From Bin127 sp965221625 (GTDB lineage: Bacteria; Chloroflexota; Dehalococcoidia; Lucifugimonadales; Lucifugimonadaceae): 64,000 nt of DNA. Made by a program: the position numbers and the translations under genes. Where the stretch lies: NCBI GenBank assembly GCA_965221625.1, contig OZ244903.1, positions 2,197,558-2,261,557 on the forward strand, written 5' to 3'. Below the pieces are notes generated by a model. That model saw nothing but the letters and a program-made list of their open reading frames with translations, searched no databases and was not told where the DNA came from. Below, in pieces: positions 44,869-53,649 of this stretch (position 1 is its first letter; every line of letters starts with the position of its first letter).

Positions 44869-45534
44869 TTATTCGACGACGCAGACAGCACCGATCGCCG
44901 TGTCTCCGGAGAATTCAGACCGATAACGGTGACAACCCACCACTTGGAAGGTGTGCTCGCCGCAACATTTTTCCGTGTTGAACGCAGACTTCCAGAGTTC
45001 GCCAGTGTCGAACTGCTCAGCTTCACCTTCAAGACTGCGAGCACTCGTAGGGCTGCCACGTGGATTCTCCCACTTGACTGTCGTGCCGACCTTCACCTTG
45101 ATGACTTCAGGTTCGAAGAATGCAGGATCCGCCATGATCACCGTAGCTTCGCCCTCGAGCGCGTCACCTTCTGGCACCTCAATCTCCGCCTGTTCACCAG
45201 TCTGTTCTTGTTTGGTCTCTGAACCGGCGTCAGTTCCAACTGCCGCTTGACCGGTGTCGGTACCCGCTTCGGCTTCCGCAGTCGCTCTCGCTTGAGCGGT
45301 TGCCTGGATCTGCGCCGCAATCGTGTTGGCACCCACCTGAATGCCGGCGTCAGGATCGCCGCCAGCCGCAATCACTGCTGCGGCGGTAGCCGTAGCAATC
45401 TCGACCTTGCGTTCCGCTTCGAATGTTTGGATCGTCTCGAACTGCGAAGTTGTTTCACCGCAACCGATAATCGCCGCGCCCAATGCGAAGACCAGGCTCA
45501 GTGTGCCAAGAAGAAGTATCGTATTGTTCTTCAT
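44869..45534 (-). CDS. Cupredoxin-like lipoprotein with altered copper site
   Basis: A 221-residue lipoprotein with signal ending in IIGC (C25), an Ala/Thr/Glu-rich linker (about 30-120) and a plastocyanin-like C-terminal domain: ADPAFFEPEVIKVKVGTTVKW. The first copper histidine, expected after WxN, is replaced (ENPRGSPTSA), and the C-terminal ligand loop reads CCGEHTFQVVGCHRYRSE, where the CxxH spacing is not met. The copper site is probably lost or remodelled. The ATG 45534 has GGAGGTG six bases upstream. It lies 21 bases after the peptide permease and is in the same direction. Confidence 0.75.
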   Translation of the reverse strand: MKNNTILLLGTLSLVFALGAAIIGCGETTSQFETIQTFEAERKVEIATATAAAVIAAGGDPDAGIQVGANTIAAQIQATAQARATAEAEAGTDTGQAAVGTDAGSETKQEQTGEQAEIEVPEGDALEGEATVIMADPAFFEPEVIKVKVGTTVKWENPRGSPTSARSLEGEAEQFDTGELWKSAFNTEKCCGEHTFQVVGCHRYRSEFSGDTAIGAVCVVE

Positions 45535-45555
45535 CGAGTGCACCTCCACGGCTTT

Positions 45556-46623
45556 TTATGCAACCTGCCGCAATCGCGGGTCAAGCCGGTCGCGCAACCA
45601 GTCACCGAAGAAGTTCATGGACAGTACCACTAGGAAAATGGCGAAGCCAGGGATCAGTGTCAAATGCGATGCTTCAAGGATGTAGTCACGTCCTTCGTTA
45701 GCCATCACGCCCCATGCCGGTGTCGGTGGTTGGATACCAGCACCTACGAAGCTCAAAGTCGACTCTGCTAGTATCAGGCCACTAGTGTTCAAACTGGCGA
45801 CGACGATGACGGTGTTGAGAATTCCGGGTACGAGGTGTCGCCAGATGATGCGTATGTCCGAAGCACCGGCTACGCGCGCCGCTGCCACGTAATCCAATTC
45901 GCGGAGGACGAATACTTGCGCGCGAATCACCCTCACAAACCCTACCCACGCGACCAGCATCAGAACAAAGAGCAACATATCCACCTTCCACACCAGGATG
46001 TTCACCTTTGCTCCGAATAACTGTGTCACCACGATTGCAACCATCAGGAACGGCAACGCGTTCCAGATATCCACGAAACGCGTCACGATTTCGTCAAGAA
46101 AACCACCGTAGTACCCACTGAAGAGTGCCACCGCCGTGCCCAATACCATGCCCGAAGTCAGCGAGAAGCCGACTACGGCGATTGAAATCCGGGATCCGTG
46201 CAACAGGCGGCTAAAGATGTCCCTGCCAGCGTGGTCGGCACCGAAGAAATGGATCTTGCCGCATTGCTCAATATTCTCTGAGTCGAGCCGAGCGTCCGGA
46301 TCAATGACTTCGCACGAGCGATAGCTCAAATCAGCAATTGTCGTGCCACCAAGCGGGATATACGCCGCTCGTGAGCGTTCCCATAACCCTAGGTTGCGGT
46401 CGTGCGGGTACCCTTTGTCTCGCGGAAACGGAGCGACGTACGGACCTACAATCGCCGCTACAAGCAGAGTGATGAGAATGACGATCGGGATGATCGGATA
46501 TCGGCGCAGGTAATACCAGGCTTTTGCGAGAGGATTTGACGTCTGCCCGTAATACGATGCGGCATCGCCCTCAATCGCCGCCGATTCGGTCACGCGTTGT
46601 GCGGTGTCAGCTTCTGTTGCCAT
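45556..46623 (-). CDS. Oligopeptide-type ABC permease, DppC/OppC family
   Basis: A 355-residue inner-membrane component with six helices. An N-terminal extension and extracytoplasmic loop with two cysteines (about 100-125) precede the FGADHAGRDIFSRLLHGSRIS motif typical of DppC. The EAA loop is AARVAGASDIRIIWRHLVP. It pairs with the DppB-type permease encoded 50 bases upstream and the binding protein. It is followed by the cupredoxin-like lipoprotein gene, not by ATPase genes. Confidence 0.92.
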   Translation of the reverse strand: MATEADTAQRVTESAAIEGDAASYYGQTSNPLAKAWYYLRRYPIIPIVILITLLVAAIVGPYVAPFPRDKGYPHDRNLGLWERSRAAYIPLGGTTIADLSYRSCEVIDPDARLDSENIEQCGKIHFFGADHAGRDIFSRLLHGSRISIAVVGFSLTSGMVLGTAVALFSGYYGGFLDEIVTRFVDIWNALPFLMVAIVVTQLFGAKVNILVWKVDMLLFVLMLVAWVGFVRVIRAQVFVLRELDYVAAARVAGASDIRIIWRHLVPGILNTVIVVASLNTSGLILAESTLSFVGAGIQPPTPAWGVMANEGRDYILEASHLTLIPGFAIFLVVLSMNFFGDWLRDRLDPRLRQVA

Positions 46624-46673
46624 GCACTAATTCCTCAAGGATTGAACGTCGCTAGGGTGCCGTTTCCGAATCG

Positions 46674-47618
46674 CTACCGCAGTCGCACGCGCGGGTCAAT
46701 CACGGTGTAGAGGATATCCGCCAACGTCGCGAACACCAAGAAGTAAACAAGGAAGACGACCACCGTTCCGAGCAACAAAGGGAAATCGTTGTTCTGGACT
46801 GCATCTTGCAAAGCAACGGTGCCAATGCCGGGCCACGAGAACACAATCTCAATAACCAACGCGCCATTGAGGAATCCTGCGAACAGCAACAACATCGATG
46901 TGATCGGCGCAATCAGCGCATTCCGCAACGCGTGTTTGAAGATCACCTTGGTGTTGCCGACGCCTTTCGCACGTGCCATCTTCACGAACTCGGAGTCCAA
47001 GATCTCCAACATCGACGAGCGCGTCAAACGCATCAATCCTGCCGCCGAACCCCAACCAAGGGCCAAACAAGGCAAGATGTACTCCCGGAAGTCGAACTCA
47101 TCCGGCGTGCGGCCACCGGCTGGGAACCATCCGAAGTTCACGGAGAAGATCCAAATCATCACAATACCGGTCACGAAAGCCGGTGCCGCCTGCCCAACCA
47201 ACGCAATAAATCTCGCAAGATAGTCGAACACACCGCCTCTTAGTACCGCCGCAACCACCCCCGTAGGTATTCCCATCAGCACCGCGATCAACCAACCGCC
47301 AAGTCCCAATTGTACTGTCGCTCCAAGGCGACCTTTGATAATGTCCCAGACGGGGACCTGCAGACCCAAAGAAACACCGAAATCTAATCGAAATACCCGA
47401 CTCAACCACTCCACATACTGAACTGGTGCCGGTTTGCTGAAGCCGAGACGATCGCCTAAACGATCGTAACTTTCCTGAGTGAGGCCGTATCCGCTTTGCG
47501 GAACGAAGATTTCGCGTGGGTCCTTGGGGTTAACGTGAACCAAGATGAAGATCGCAAGCGTCGCCCCGAAGACCGACACTAACGAGGTAAACATACGACC
47601 TGCCAAGAATCTAAACAT
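46674..47618 (-). CDS. Oligopeptide-type ABC permease, DppB/OppB family
   Basis: A 314-residue inner-membrane component with six helices. MFRFLAGRMFTSLVSVFGAT begins the family N-terminus. The EAA loop ARAKGVGNTKVIFKHALRNAL and the C-terminal NNDFPLL segment are typical. It lies 298 bases downstream of the binding-protein gene on the same strand, so transcription passes two hairpins first. It is the second gene of the peptide importer group. Confidence 0.93.
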   Translation of the reverse strand: MFRFLAGRMFTSLVSVFGATLAIFILVHVNPKDPREIFVPQSGYGLTQESYDRLGDRLGFSKPAPVQYVEWLSRVFRLDFGVSLGLQVPVWDIIKGRLGATVQLGLGGWLIAVLMGIPTGVVAAVLRGGVFDYLARFIALVGQAAPAFVTGIVMIWIFSVNFGWFPAGGRTPDEFDFREYILPCLALGWGSAAGLMRLTRSSMLEILDSEFVKMARAKGVGNTKVIFKHALRNALIAPITSMLLLFAGFLNGALVIEIVFSWPGIGTVALQDAVQNNDFPLLLGTVVVFLVYFLVFATLADILYTVIDPRVRLR

Positions 47619-47916
47619 CGCTGGTTCCCGGTTTAGTTGACATGCGATCCAAATTGCACCTTAAGCCGGTGCACTCAATCAATCTCTTGGCAACTTTAGA
47701 TCGCTTGCCTTGCTTCAGATAGATGGCGGCTTCGCGCCGCCTTCATTTTGCCTCTCAACACTTTCCTCACCACCGACCGCCCATCTCAGCGGCTTACAGG
47801 GATGGTGTGCCAAGCAATCTAGCAGCTCAACACACCATCCGCATTTGCAGATCCGGGCGGAACCGGGCCTGGCATGCGTTGCCCGACTCCGGTTATCCAT
47901 CCGGATCTACGCTCGC
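47619..47916. other. Spacer between binding protein and permease genes with two hairpins
   Basis: 298 bases without a gene, both flanking genes on the minus strand. It holds GGCGGC-loop-GCCGCC at 47725-47741 (6-base stem, 5-base loop) and GCACC-loop-GGTGC at 47656-47672 (5-base stem, 7-base loop). No T tract follows on the transcribed side. They could attenuate transcription or protect the binding-protein message, which is often needed in excess. Confidence 0.5.
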
Positions 47917-50100
47917 CTACCTCAGAGTGATGAACTCTGGGTTAGTCGATACGTTGCTGTAGTGCTGTTGTCGACCGTTCCAAGCAGAGATGCGCGGACC
48001 TGCCACGATGCCCTTCGGAACCTGGAATGCACCAGCATACTGCACCCAGTACATCGAGTAGTCAACCCAAGTGAGGTGCATCTGCTCTCGAGCTGCCTTG
48101 TCCTTTTCGGCAAGGATCTCGAAGAGCCACTTAGCACCCGGTTGCGACTCGAAGCCAACGCCCCAACCAGGTCGGCTGGACGAAGTGTCAACTGTCGGCA
48201 TCGGCCAGTCAAGCGGGTAGACGTTCGAGTGAACGTCGCCGTTCTTCAACACTGGCAGATACTGGACACGTCGGCGCATTCTCTGAGAGATAACTCCGCC
48301 GTAGTCCTCAATGAGCTGCTCGATCTCAATGCCGAGTTGCTCCCACTGCGACGTGATGTAGTCAGCGATCTCAAGTCCGACCTCGCCGGCCTCTGCAACG
48401 TAGGCCTGCAAAGTCATACTCTCGATACCTTGACGTCGGCCGTTAACCAACGGGTATCCCGCTGCCGCAAGCAAAGCATCCGCGAGCTGGAGATCACCGT
48501 TCGGGAGTTCCCAAGGAACACCATTCTCGAAGATCGTGCCAGCGGCCTCAACCGGGCAATCAATGCGGTTTCCGATCCAGTCCCAGCAACCGGTTACGCG
48601 GTCGGGGTCCCAGCCGGGGTACTCAGGTCCCATGTACTCGGAGTAGATGGGAGTTCCCTTGCCGTCGAGGAAGACGTTGTTGATCTCGTGTCGGTCCATC
48701 GCGATTGACATCGCCAAGCGAACCAATCGAGCCTGCTCCATGTCGTCCATCCCTGGCGGGTTGTCCGTGTCGGAATACGGTGCGTTGCCGCAAAGTTCGC
48801 GACCGGGAGCGTCACCATCGGTGCAAGGTGCGTCAATGGTGCCCCACGGGTTACCGATCCACGGGAAGTCCTCGGTATAAGGACCTTCGTTCGGACCGGA
48901 GCCACAGGCGTTGTCGATTGCTGCTGCCGTTCGGTCATCGCCGCAAGCCCAAGGCTCTAGAGGTTGACCGGTTCGGGCGTGCGAGTGCTCCCAGAGAAGA
49001 CCGGGGTACATGATCGCCTGTCCGACGTAACCACCTGGCATCGTCTCAAGGAAGCGGTAACCTTCTTGGACTACGCCCGGAACGAGTTTGAAGTCAAGAC
49101 CCGCCAAGTCGGCTTCACCGTTGCGAAGCATCGCAATTCGCGTGTTGTTCTCGCCAACCTGGATCTGGGTGAACTTGTCAAAGCTCGGGTCGATTCGCCA
49201 GTGGCCGTCAAGAGCTTCGGTCGTGCAACGGTCGCCAGGCACGCAGTGTCCCTGTACGAACGGGCCGGTACCGATGTGGTGCTCGCGAGCCCACTCAACG
49301 CCCATCATGTCGGCGTGCGCCAAATAGTAGAGACCGCGTGCCGCACTCAAACAGCCGAACTGCGAAATCGGAAGGCAGAAGTAAACCGGCGAAACAAGAC
49401 CGATCTCAACGGTCCAGTCATCAATTTTCTTCGCTTCCAAGAAGATCGCTGCCAAGTCGCCGGAGTTGCCGTAGGTGGTGTCCGGGTTCGTGGTAGCGTT
49501 CGACTCGTTGAAGTATCGGACTACCGAGTCGGCATCAACGATGCCAAAGTCGGTGTCTTCATAGCCAATCGGCGAGTTGAATGGGATTCCGTTTCCGTCT
49601 GGTCCTTGGCGCATCGTCATGCGAACGCGAGTTCCAGCCGAGTCGATGTCCCAAGAATCAACCAACTCCGGAGTCATCGGGTCGCCATTCTCAAAGTGGA
49701 AGAAGTACTCTTCAACACCGCCGGAGACCGTCGGTGTACCAGCGTACGGGCCGATTGTCGGAAGGCCGATGACCGCAGCGACGCGTCGAACCGCGTACGT
49801 GATTTCGGTCTCTTCTTCCATGGCAACAGGTGCCATCGCGGCTTCAGCAGCCTCTGCCGGTGCAGCAGTCGCCGCAGGTGCAGCAGTCGCCGCAGGTGCA
49901 GCGGGTGCCGCTGGCGCAGCAGTCGCCGCAGGTGCAGCGGGTGCCGCTGGCGCAGCAGTCGCCGCAGGTGCAGCGGTCGCCGCTGGCGCGGCAGGCGCAG
50001 GCTCTTCGTCAGAGCCGCAAGCAACTCCGAAGGCCATCGCAGCTATCGCTACCGTCAACGGCAGAAAACCCCACCGCTTAAGTAGATAACCTTTTTTCAT
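47917..50100 (-). CDS. Peptide-type ABC transporter substrate-binding lipoprotein
   Basis: A 727-residue family 5 binding protein. The signal ends in GVAC (C28). Residues about 34-85 are an Ala/Pro/Thr linker of repeats based on APAAPAATAAPA, followed by the large binding domain. It has the family motifs VDSWDIDSAGTRV, YFNESNA and KWLFEILAEKDKAAREQ. Peptides are the first guess; other solutes are bound by members of the family. AGGAGGT lies six bases before the ATG. No ATPase genes follow in the group. The linker is encoded by tandem DNA repeats. Confidence 0.9.
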   Translation of the reverse strand: MKKGYLLKRWGFLPLTVAIAAMAFGVACGSDEEPAPAAPAATAAPAATAAPAAPAAPAATAAPAAPAAPAATAAPAATAAPAEAAEAAMAPVAMEEETEITYAVRRVAAVIGLPTIGPYAGTPTVSGGVEEYFFHFENGDPMTPELVDSWDIDSAGTRVRMTMRQGPDGNGIPFNSPIGYEDTDFGIVDADSVVRYFNESNATTNPDTTYGNSGDLAAIFLEAKKIDDWTVEIGLVSPVYFCLPISQFGCLSAARGLYYLAHADMMGVEWAREHHIGTGPFVQGHCVPGDRCTTEALDGHWRIDPSFDKFTQIQVGENNTRIAMLRNGEADLAGLDFKLVPGVVQEGYRFLETMPGGYVGQAIMYPGLLWEHSHARTGQPLEPWACGDDRTAAAIDNACGSGPNEGPYTEDFPWIGNPWGTIDAPCTDGDAPGRELCGNAPYSDTDNPPGMDDMEQARLVRLAMSIAMDRHEINNVFLDGKGTPIYSEYMGPEYPGWDPDRVTGCWDWIGNRIDCPVEAAGTIFENGVPWELPNGDLQLADALLAAAGYPLVNGRRQGIESMTLQAYVAEAGEVGLEIADYITSQWEQLGIEIEQLIEDYGGVISQRMRRRVQYLPVLKNGDVHSNVYPLDWPMPTVDTSSSRPGWGVGFESQPGAKWLFEILAEKDKAAREQMHLTWVDYSMYWVQYAGAFQVPKGIVAGPRISAWNGRQQHYSNVSTNPEFITLR
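49885..49956 (-). repeat. Two perfect 36-base tandem copies in the binding-protein linker
   Basis: 49885-49920 and 49921-49956 are identical, with partial copies on both sides (about 49867-49884 and from 49957). Each unit encodes 12 residues of the Ala/Pro/Thr linker. Slippage here would change linker length without frameshift. Confidence 0.9.
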
Positions 50101-50267
50101 TCATGAACCTCCTGTATTGTCCAATCGGAGTTGGTTCAAGCATGTGGATTCGACCACACAACGCTCCAAAAGGATCTTCGTTTCGCCACGGCCCCGCATG
50201 TGGATATCCGCAACTTTGCAGAGTATACAGCATCCACAGCAACGCCAAGCGTTACAATACGTGCGTA

Positions 50268-50296
50268 AATCTAGCACTGTAGATTGCGTTTGTCAA
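50268..50296 (-). promoter_or_regulatory. Promoter for the peptide importer group
   Basis: On the minus strand a perfect TTGACA (50291-50296) and TAGATT (50268-50273, 4 of 6) are exactly 17 bases apart. Transcription would start near 50262, giving a 5' leader of about 160 bases before the binding-protein gene. The rest of the 279-base gap to the divergent SDR gene shows nothing else clear. Confidence 0.6.
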
Positions 50297-50379
50297 ACCC
50301 CAATGCGCCCATCTTCAACCGTTTCCTCTACCATGTTTCGCCACCATCACTCGATTCCGACCTTCGCTGAGTCAACCCG

Positions 50380-51135
50380 ATGCTAGACGGGAAGACCTTG
50401 CTGGTAACCGGTGCTAGCTCCGGCATCGGCCGCGCCACTGCCATCGTCGCTGCCCAACACGGAGCCAACGTTGTCTTGGCCGCGCGACGCGCCGAAATGT
50501 GCGCCGAAACCGCGGATCTAATCCGAGAAAGCGGCGGACGCGCAACTCACGTCAGAGTCGACGTAACAAAACCAGACGATGTCGACGCGATGGTTGAGCA
50601 CGCGGTCCGAACCTTTGGGTCGATCGATTGCGCTTTCAACAACGCCGGGATTATCGCCGACACCGGCCGCATTCATGAGATGGACATTGATGTCCTTGAC
50701 CGAACGTGGAGCGTCAACGTTCGCGCTGTCTGGTTGTGCATGAAGGCCGAGATTGATGCGATGCTTGAATTAGGCAGCGGCGGCGTCATTGTTAACGATT
50801 CCTCTCGCAACGGGTTGCGAGCCGACCTCAGGCGGCCCGCATACATCGCATCCAAACACGCCGTTACCGGGCTCACGAAAGCCGCCGCTCTGGATTACGC
50901 ACGAGCCGGAATCCGCATCAACGGAGTCTGCCCTGGTCCAATCGACACCCACATGATGCAAGCCGTCGATCAAGGCGATAAAGGCGTCCGATCACGCATC
51001 GAAGCAGCCGTACCGCTCAACCGTTACGGGAAGCCCGAAGAAGTCGGCGAGCTAGTCTGTTGGTTGCTCTCCGACAACGCCTCATACATCACCGGTCAAA
51101 TGGTTGGCATCGACGGCGGCCTATTGGCGTCATGA
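50380..51135 (+). CDS. SDR-family NAD(P)-dependent oxidoreductase
   Basis: A 251-residue classical short-chain dehydrogenase. TGASSGIG cofactor motif, NNAG motif (FNNAGII), serine in IVNDSS, and YIASK catalytic tyrosine and lysine are all present; the C-terminus ends in ITGQMVGIDGG. Substrate unknown; the family includes FabG-like ketoreductases and many catabolic dehydrogenases. Its stop overlaps the start of the CinA-like gene (ATGA), implying translational coupling with it. Confidence 0.93.
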   Translation: MLDGKTLLVTGASSGIGRATAIVAAQHGANVVLAARRAEMCAETADLIRESGGRATHVRVDVTKPDDVDAMVEHAVRTFGSIDCAFNNAGIIADTGRIHEMDIDVLDRTWSVNVRAVWLCMKAEIDAMLELGSGGVIVNDSSRNGLRADLRRPAYIASKHAVTGLTKAAALDYARAGIRINGVCPGPIDTHMMQAVDQGDKGVRSRIEAAVPLNRYGKPEEVGELVCWLLSDNASYITGQMVGIDGGLLAS

Positions 51136-51677
51136 CCTCGGATTGCGTCGAACATCTGCTTACCGCAATCCACGACTCGCCAGCCCAGGCATGCCTTGTG
51201 CTCACCGGTGCGGGAAGCAGCGCAATCTCCACGCTGTTCTCCATTGGGGGCGCATCACGAACCGTTCTTGACGTACAGGTACCATACTCAACCGGCGCGC
51301 TCGAAGAGTACCTCGGCGATTCGACAAAACAGCACGTCTCTGCCGAGACAGCGAAAATCATGGCGATCGCCGCACAACGCCGCGCCAAAAAACTGGCTCG
51401 TGACGCAGACCACTGCCTCGTCGGAATTTCTTGCACCGCAGCAATCGCAACCGATCGCGAGCGGAGAGGCGAAAACCGCGCCCATGTGGCCTGGCACGAA
51501 GGCGCGAATGGCGCAACTTATTCGATCGTGATGGATAAAGGTAAGCGCGACCGGGCAGGCGAAGAAGAGATTTGCCGCATTCTCATACTCAATGCGCTTG
51601 CCGAAGCCGCGGAACTCGATATCACTTTGCCGCTGCCGTTGCGAGAAAACGAGAATGTCCATCGAACACAACATTGA
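51132..51677 (+). CDS. CinA C-terminal (PncC)-like protein, divergent
   Basis: A 181-residue protein resembling the CinA C-terminal domain, whose known members deamidate nicotinamide mononucleotide. The middle segment VSAETAKIMAIAAQRRAKKL and DADHCLVGISCTAAI follows the family. The N-terminal ESCTGG motif is replaced by LTGAGSSAI, so activity may differ. The start ATG overlaps the SDR stop. It overlaps the next gene by 23 bases. An alternative is an inactive regulatory relative. Confidence 0.6.
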   Translation: MTSDCVEHLLTAIHDSPAQACLVLTGAGSSAISTLFSIGGASRTVLDVQVPYSTGALEEYLGDSTKQHVSAETAKIMAIAAQRRAKKLARDADHCLVGISCTAAIATDRERRGENRAHVAWHEGANGATYSIVMDKGKRDRAGEEEICRILILNALAEAAELDITLPLPLRENENVHRTQH

Positions 51678-52281
51678 CAACATCGTTGAAGGTCGCGCAG
51701 ATCTGCTTGTCTTCAACCCCCGATCGAGGTGGTGCGATGTACCACCCGAGAATGCGATAGTGCTCGCCGGGTCATTTCGTCCGTTGCATCGCGCCCACCG
51801 CGCGCTGCTCGAAACGGCAATGCGAGTTGACGGAGGTGATCTGACGCCTTGCTTCGAGATATCCGTCCGCAATGTCGAGAAACCGGACATCGACGCAAGC
51901 GAAATCCTGAAGCGACTGGCTCAGTTCGACGTACCGACCGACACCGTGCTAATCACCAACGCCGCCACTTTCCCCGAGAAAGCGAGTTTGCTGCTCAATC
52001 CGAAGTTTGTCATCGGTTACGACACCGCCGTCAGATTGTTCGAAGATCGATTTTACGAGCGTTCCAACGCGGCATCACCGACCCTCGAAGCTTTGGAAAA
52101 ACTGAAAGCGGCCGGGGCGCACTTCTACGTTGGCGGCAGGCACGACCAACAAGGCGGCTTCAAGACAGTCCGCGACATCAACGTCCCAGACGGATACTCA
52201 GGCCTACTCACGGAGATCCCTGAAACCCTGTTTTCCGATCCCATTTCATCGACGCAGCTCCGAGAAACCGCGTCCGGGTAA
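51655..52281 (+). CDS. Nucleotidyltransferase-like protein (NMNAT/cytidylyltransferase superfamily)
   Basis: A 208-residue protein with the two superfamily motifs: GSFRPLHRAH (39-48, matching GSFxPxHxxH, HRAH instead of HxGH) and ISSTQLR (197-203, matching ISSTxxR). Such enzymes join an adenylyl or cytidylyl group to a phosphorylated ligand such as nicotinamide mononucleotide. It overlaps the CinA-like gene by 23 bases, so the two probably act together. The ATG at 51655 is chosen because the frame before it reads as the other gene. Confidence 0.7.
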   Translation: MSIEHNIDNIVEGRADLLVFNPRSRWCDVPPENAIVLAGSFRPLHRAHRALLETAMRVDGGDLTPCFEISVRNVEKPDIDASEILKRLAQFDVPTDTVLITNAATFPEKASLLLNPKFVIGYDTAVRLFEDRFYERSNAASPTLEALEKLKAAGAHFYVGGRHDQQGGFKTVRDINVPDGYSGLLTEIPETLFSDPISSTQLRETASG

Positions 52282-52349
52282 CCGACACGCGTGGTTAAAA
52301 TCGACTGTCAGTCAACTCAGAACTACACATTAATACGAAAGCAGCGCAA

Positions 52350-52934
52350 GTGACAGAATCACACAACCCTCGAATACCTTCGGCAAACGTTGACCCTTTA
52401 TTTGTCAACCGCTGGTCGCCCCGTTCATTCTCGTCCGATCCACTAACCGATGAAGAAATCGCGACAATCTTTGAGGGTGCCCGATGGGCGCCATCGTCTT
52501 TCAATCGGCAACCTTGGCTATTCGTCTACGAAACCGATGGCCCTGACCGCGAACTCTTCAATTCGATCTTGATGCCCGGCAACCAGCTGTGGGCGGCGAA
52601 GGCACCTTTAATCGGGTTCATATTCGCCCAAACCACTACGCCGGAAGGGCGGTCGCCATTCACCGCGCAGTTCGATACCGGAGCTGCATGGATGGCACTA
52701 GCCCTGAGTGCGCGTTCAATCGACGTGTTCACACATGGGATGGCTGGCATCGACTACGACGAGGCGCGAGACAATCTAGGTATCAATAGCGATTACTACA
52801 CCGCAATGTGCGGATTCGTAGCGGGGCGTATCGGCCCGCGTGAAGCACTCCCAAAGGATCTACAAGAGCGCGAGTCGCCGAACGACCGCAAACCACTAGC
52901 GGAGATTGCACACAAGGGCATCATCCGTCATTGA
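52350..52934 (+). CDS. Nitroreductase-family flavoprotein
   Basis: A 194-residue FMN-dependent oxidoreductase with NRWSPRSFSSDPLTDEEI (the RxSxR-type FMN-binding start), ARWAPSSFNRQPW and FDTGAAWMALAL. Members reduce nitro groups, quinones or flavins with NAD(P)H. The start is GTG at 52350, 68 bases after the nucleotidyltransferase gene. Its end overlaps the convergent SRPBCC gene by 7 bases. Confidence 0.88.
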   Translation: MTESHNPRIPSANVDPLFVNRWSPRSFSSDPLTDEEIATIFEGARWAPSSFNRQPWLFVYETDGPDRELFNSILMPGNQLWAAKAPLIGFIFAQTTTPEGRSPFTAQFDTGAAWMALALSARSIDVFTHGMAGIDYDEARDNLGINSDYYTAMCGFVAGRIGPREALPKDLQERESPNDRKPLAEIAHKGIIRH

Positions 52935-53569
52935 TCGTCCAGATCCTCGCCGAGGTAAAACGCGGCGGTACGACGCGCTGTTGCCTTTGCCGTCTCCGGC
53001 GCGGTGCCTGATGCCACATCCGCTTCAACCCAACCGTCGCTGCTGCCGAAGGTATAGTCTCTGCCTTTCGGCGAGGAAAGGAAGGCAACAGGATCGATCC
53101 GCGATCCTTGAGGGTTGCCAATGTGAATGGCCAATCCCAGCAACGCCATCTCCCAGCCGACTCCTACGGCACCGGGACCGTAAGTCTCCCAATGCGGAGA
53201 CAGCACTGATGCGTGGGTGACTTCGGCGAGGGTCTGTCCTTCACCTTGGGAAACCAGTCTGGCATCCACCGAACTCACGTCCTCGCCAAACTCCCATGTC
53301 AGCGAGAAGCCCGACGGTGGCCGGCACTCTTTGATCGAACCTCCCGCGTTACCTTCGATCTGATACCGGCCTCCCAACTTCAGCTCACCCGTAATCGGTG
53401 CAAACCAGATCGATATGCGGGCAGCCTCGGTCGCCGCGTTCCACAGATCGTCAATGGCAGTTTCGTAAAGTCGGGAGAGCGACACTGAACGGGCTGGTTT
53501 GCCGTCTAGTTCCAACTTGCCCACCGATCGACTTACTTCTCGGAGTTCGGCCTCTACATCGAATTCCAT
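52928..53569 (-). CDS. SRPBCC (AHSA1-like) domain protein
   Basis: A 213-residue protein with the Bet v 1/START-like fold: RLYETAIDDLWNAATEAARISIWF, GGRYQIEGNAGG and the strand EVTHASVLS. This family binds hydrophobic ligands in a pocket; the AHSA1 branch also acts as HSP90 activator-like or polyketide-related proteins. The C-terminal 45 residues extend past the fold. The ATG at 53569 is preceded by AGAGAG; the open frame goes back to 53626. Confidence 0.78.
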   Translation of the reverse strand: MEFDVEAELREVSRSVGKLELDGKPARSVSLSRLYETAIDDLWNAATEAARISIWFAPITGELKLGGRYQIEGNAGGSIKECRPPSGFSLTWEFGEDVSSVDARLVSQGEGQTLAEVTHASVLSPHWETYGPGAVGVGWEMALLGLAIHIGNPQGSRIDPVAFLSSPKGRDYTFGSSDGWVEADVASGTAPETAKATARRTAAFYLGEDLDDQ

Positions 53570-53649
53570 ATGATTCTCTCTTTCGACACTTGTCGTATGC
53601 GATTTCGAGTGGCCCGGTTCGGGCACTTAGTCGGTACCCGCAGTTTACG

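Noticed and set aside
47710..48708. A 332-codon rightward frame
   Set aside because: Antisense to the binding-protein gene, with no recognisable domain or ribosome site.
49867..49990. Regular repeats considered as a CRISPR array
   Set aside because: They are direct tandem copies without spacers and encode the Ala/Pro linker.
48964..50085. A 373-codon rightward frame
   Set aside because: It lies wholly antisense to the peptide-binding protein, whose signal peptide and family motifs are clear; its end is Arg/Cys low-complexity from the Ala/Pro repeats.
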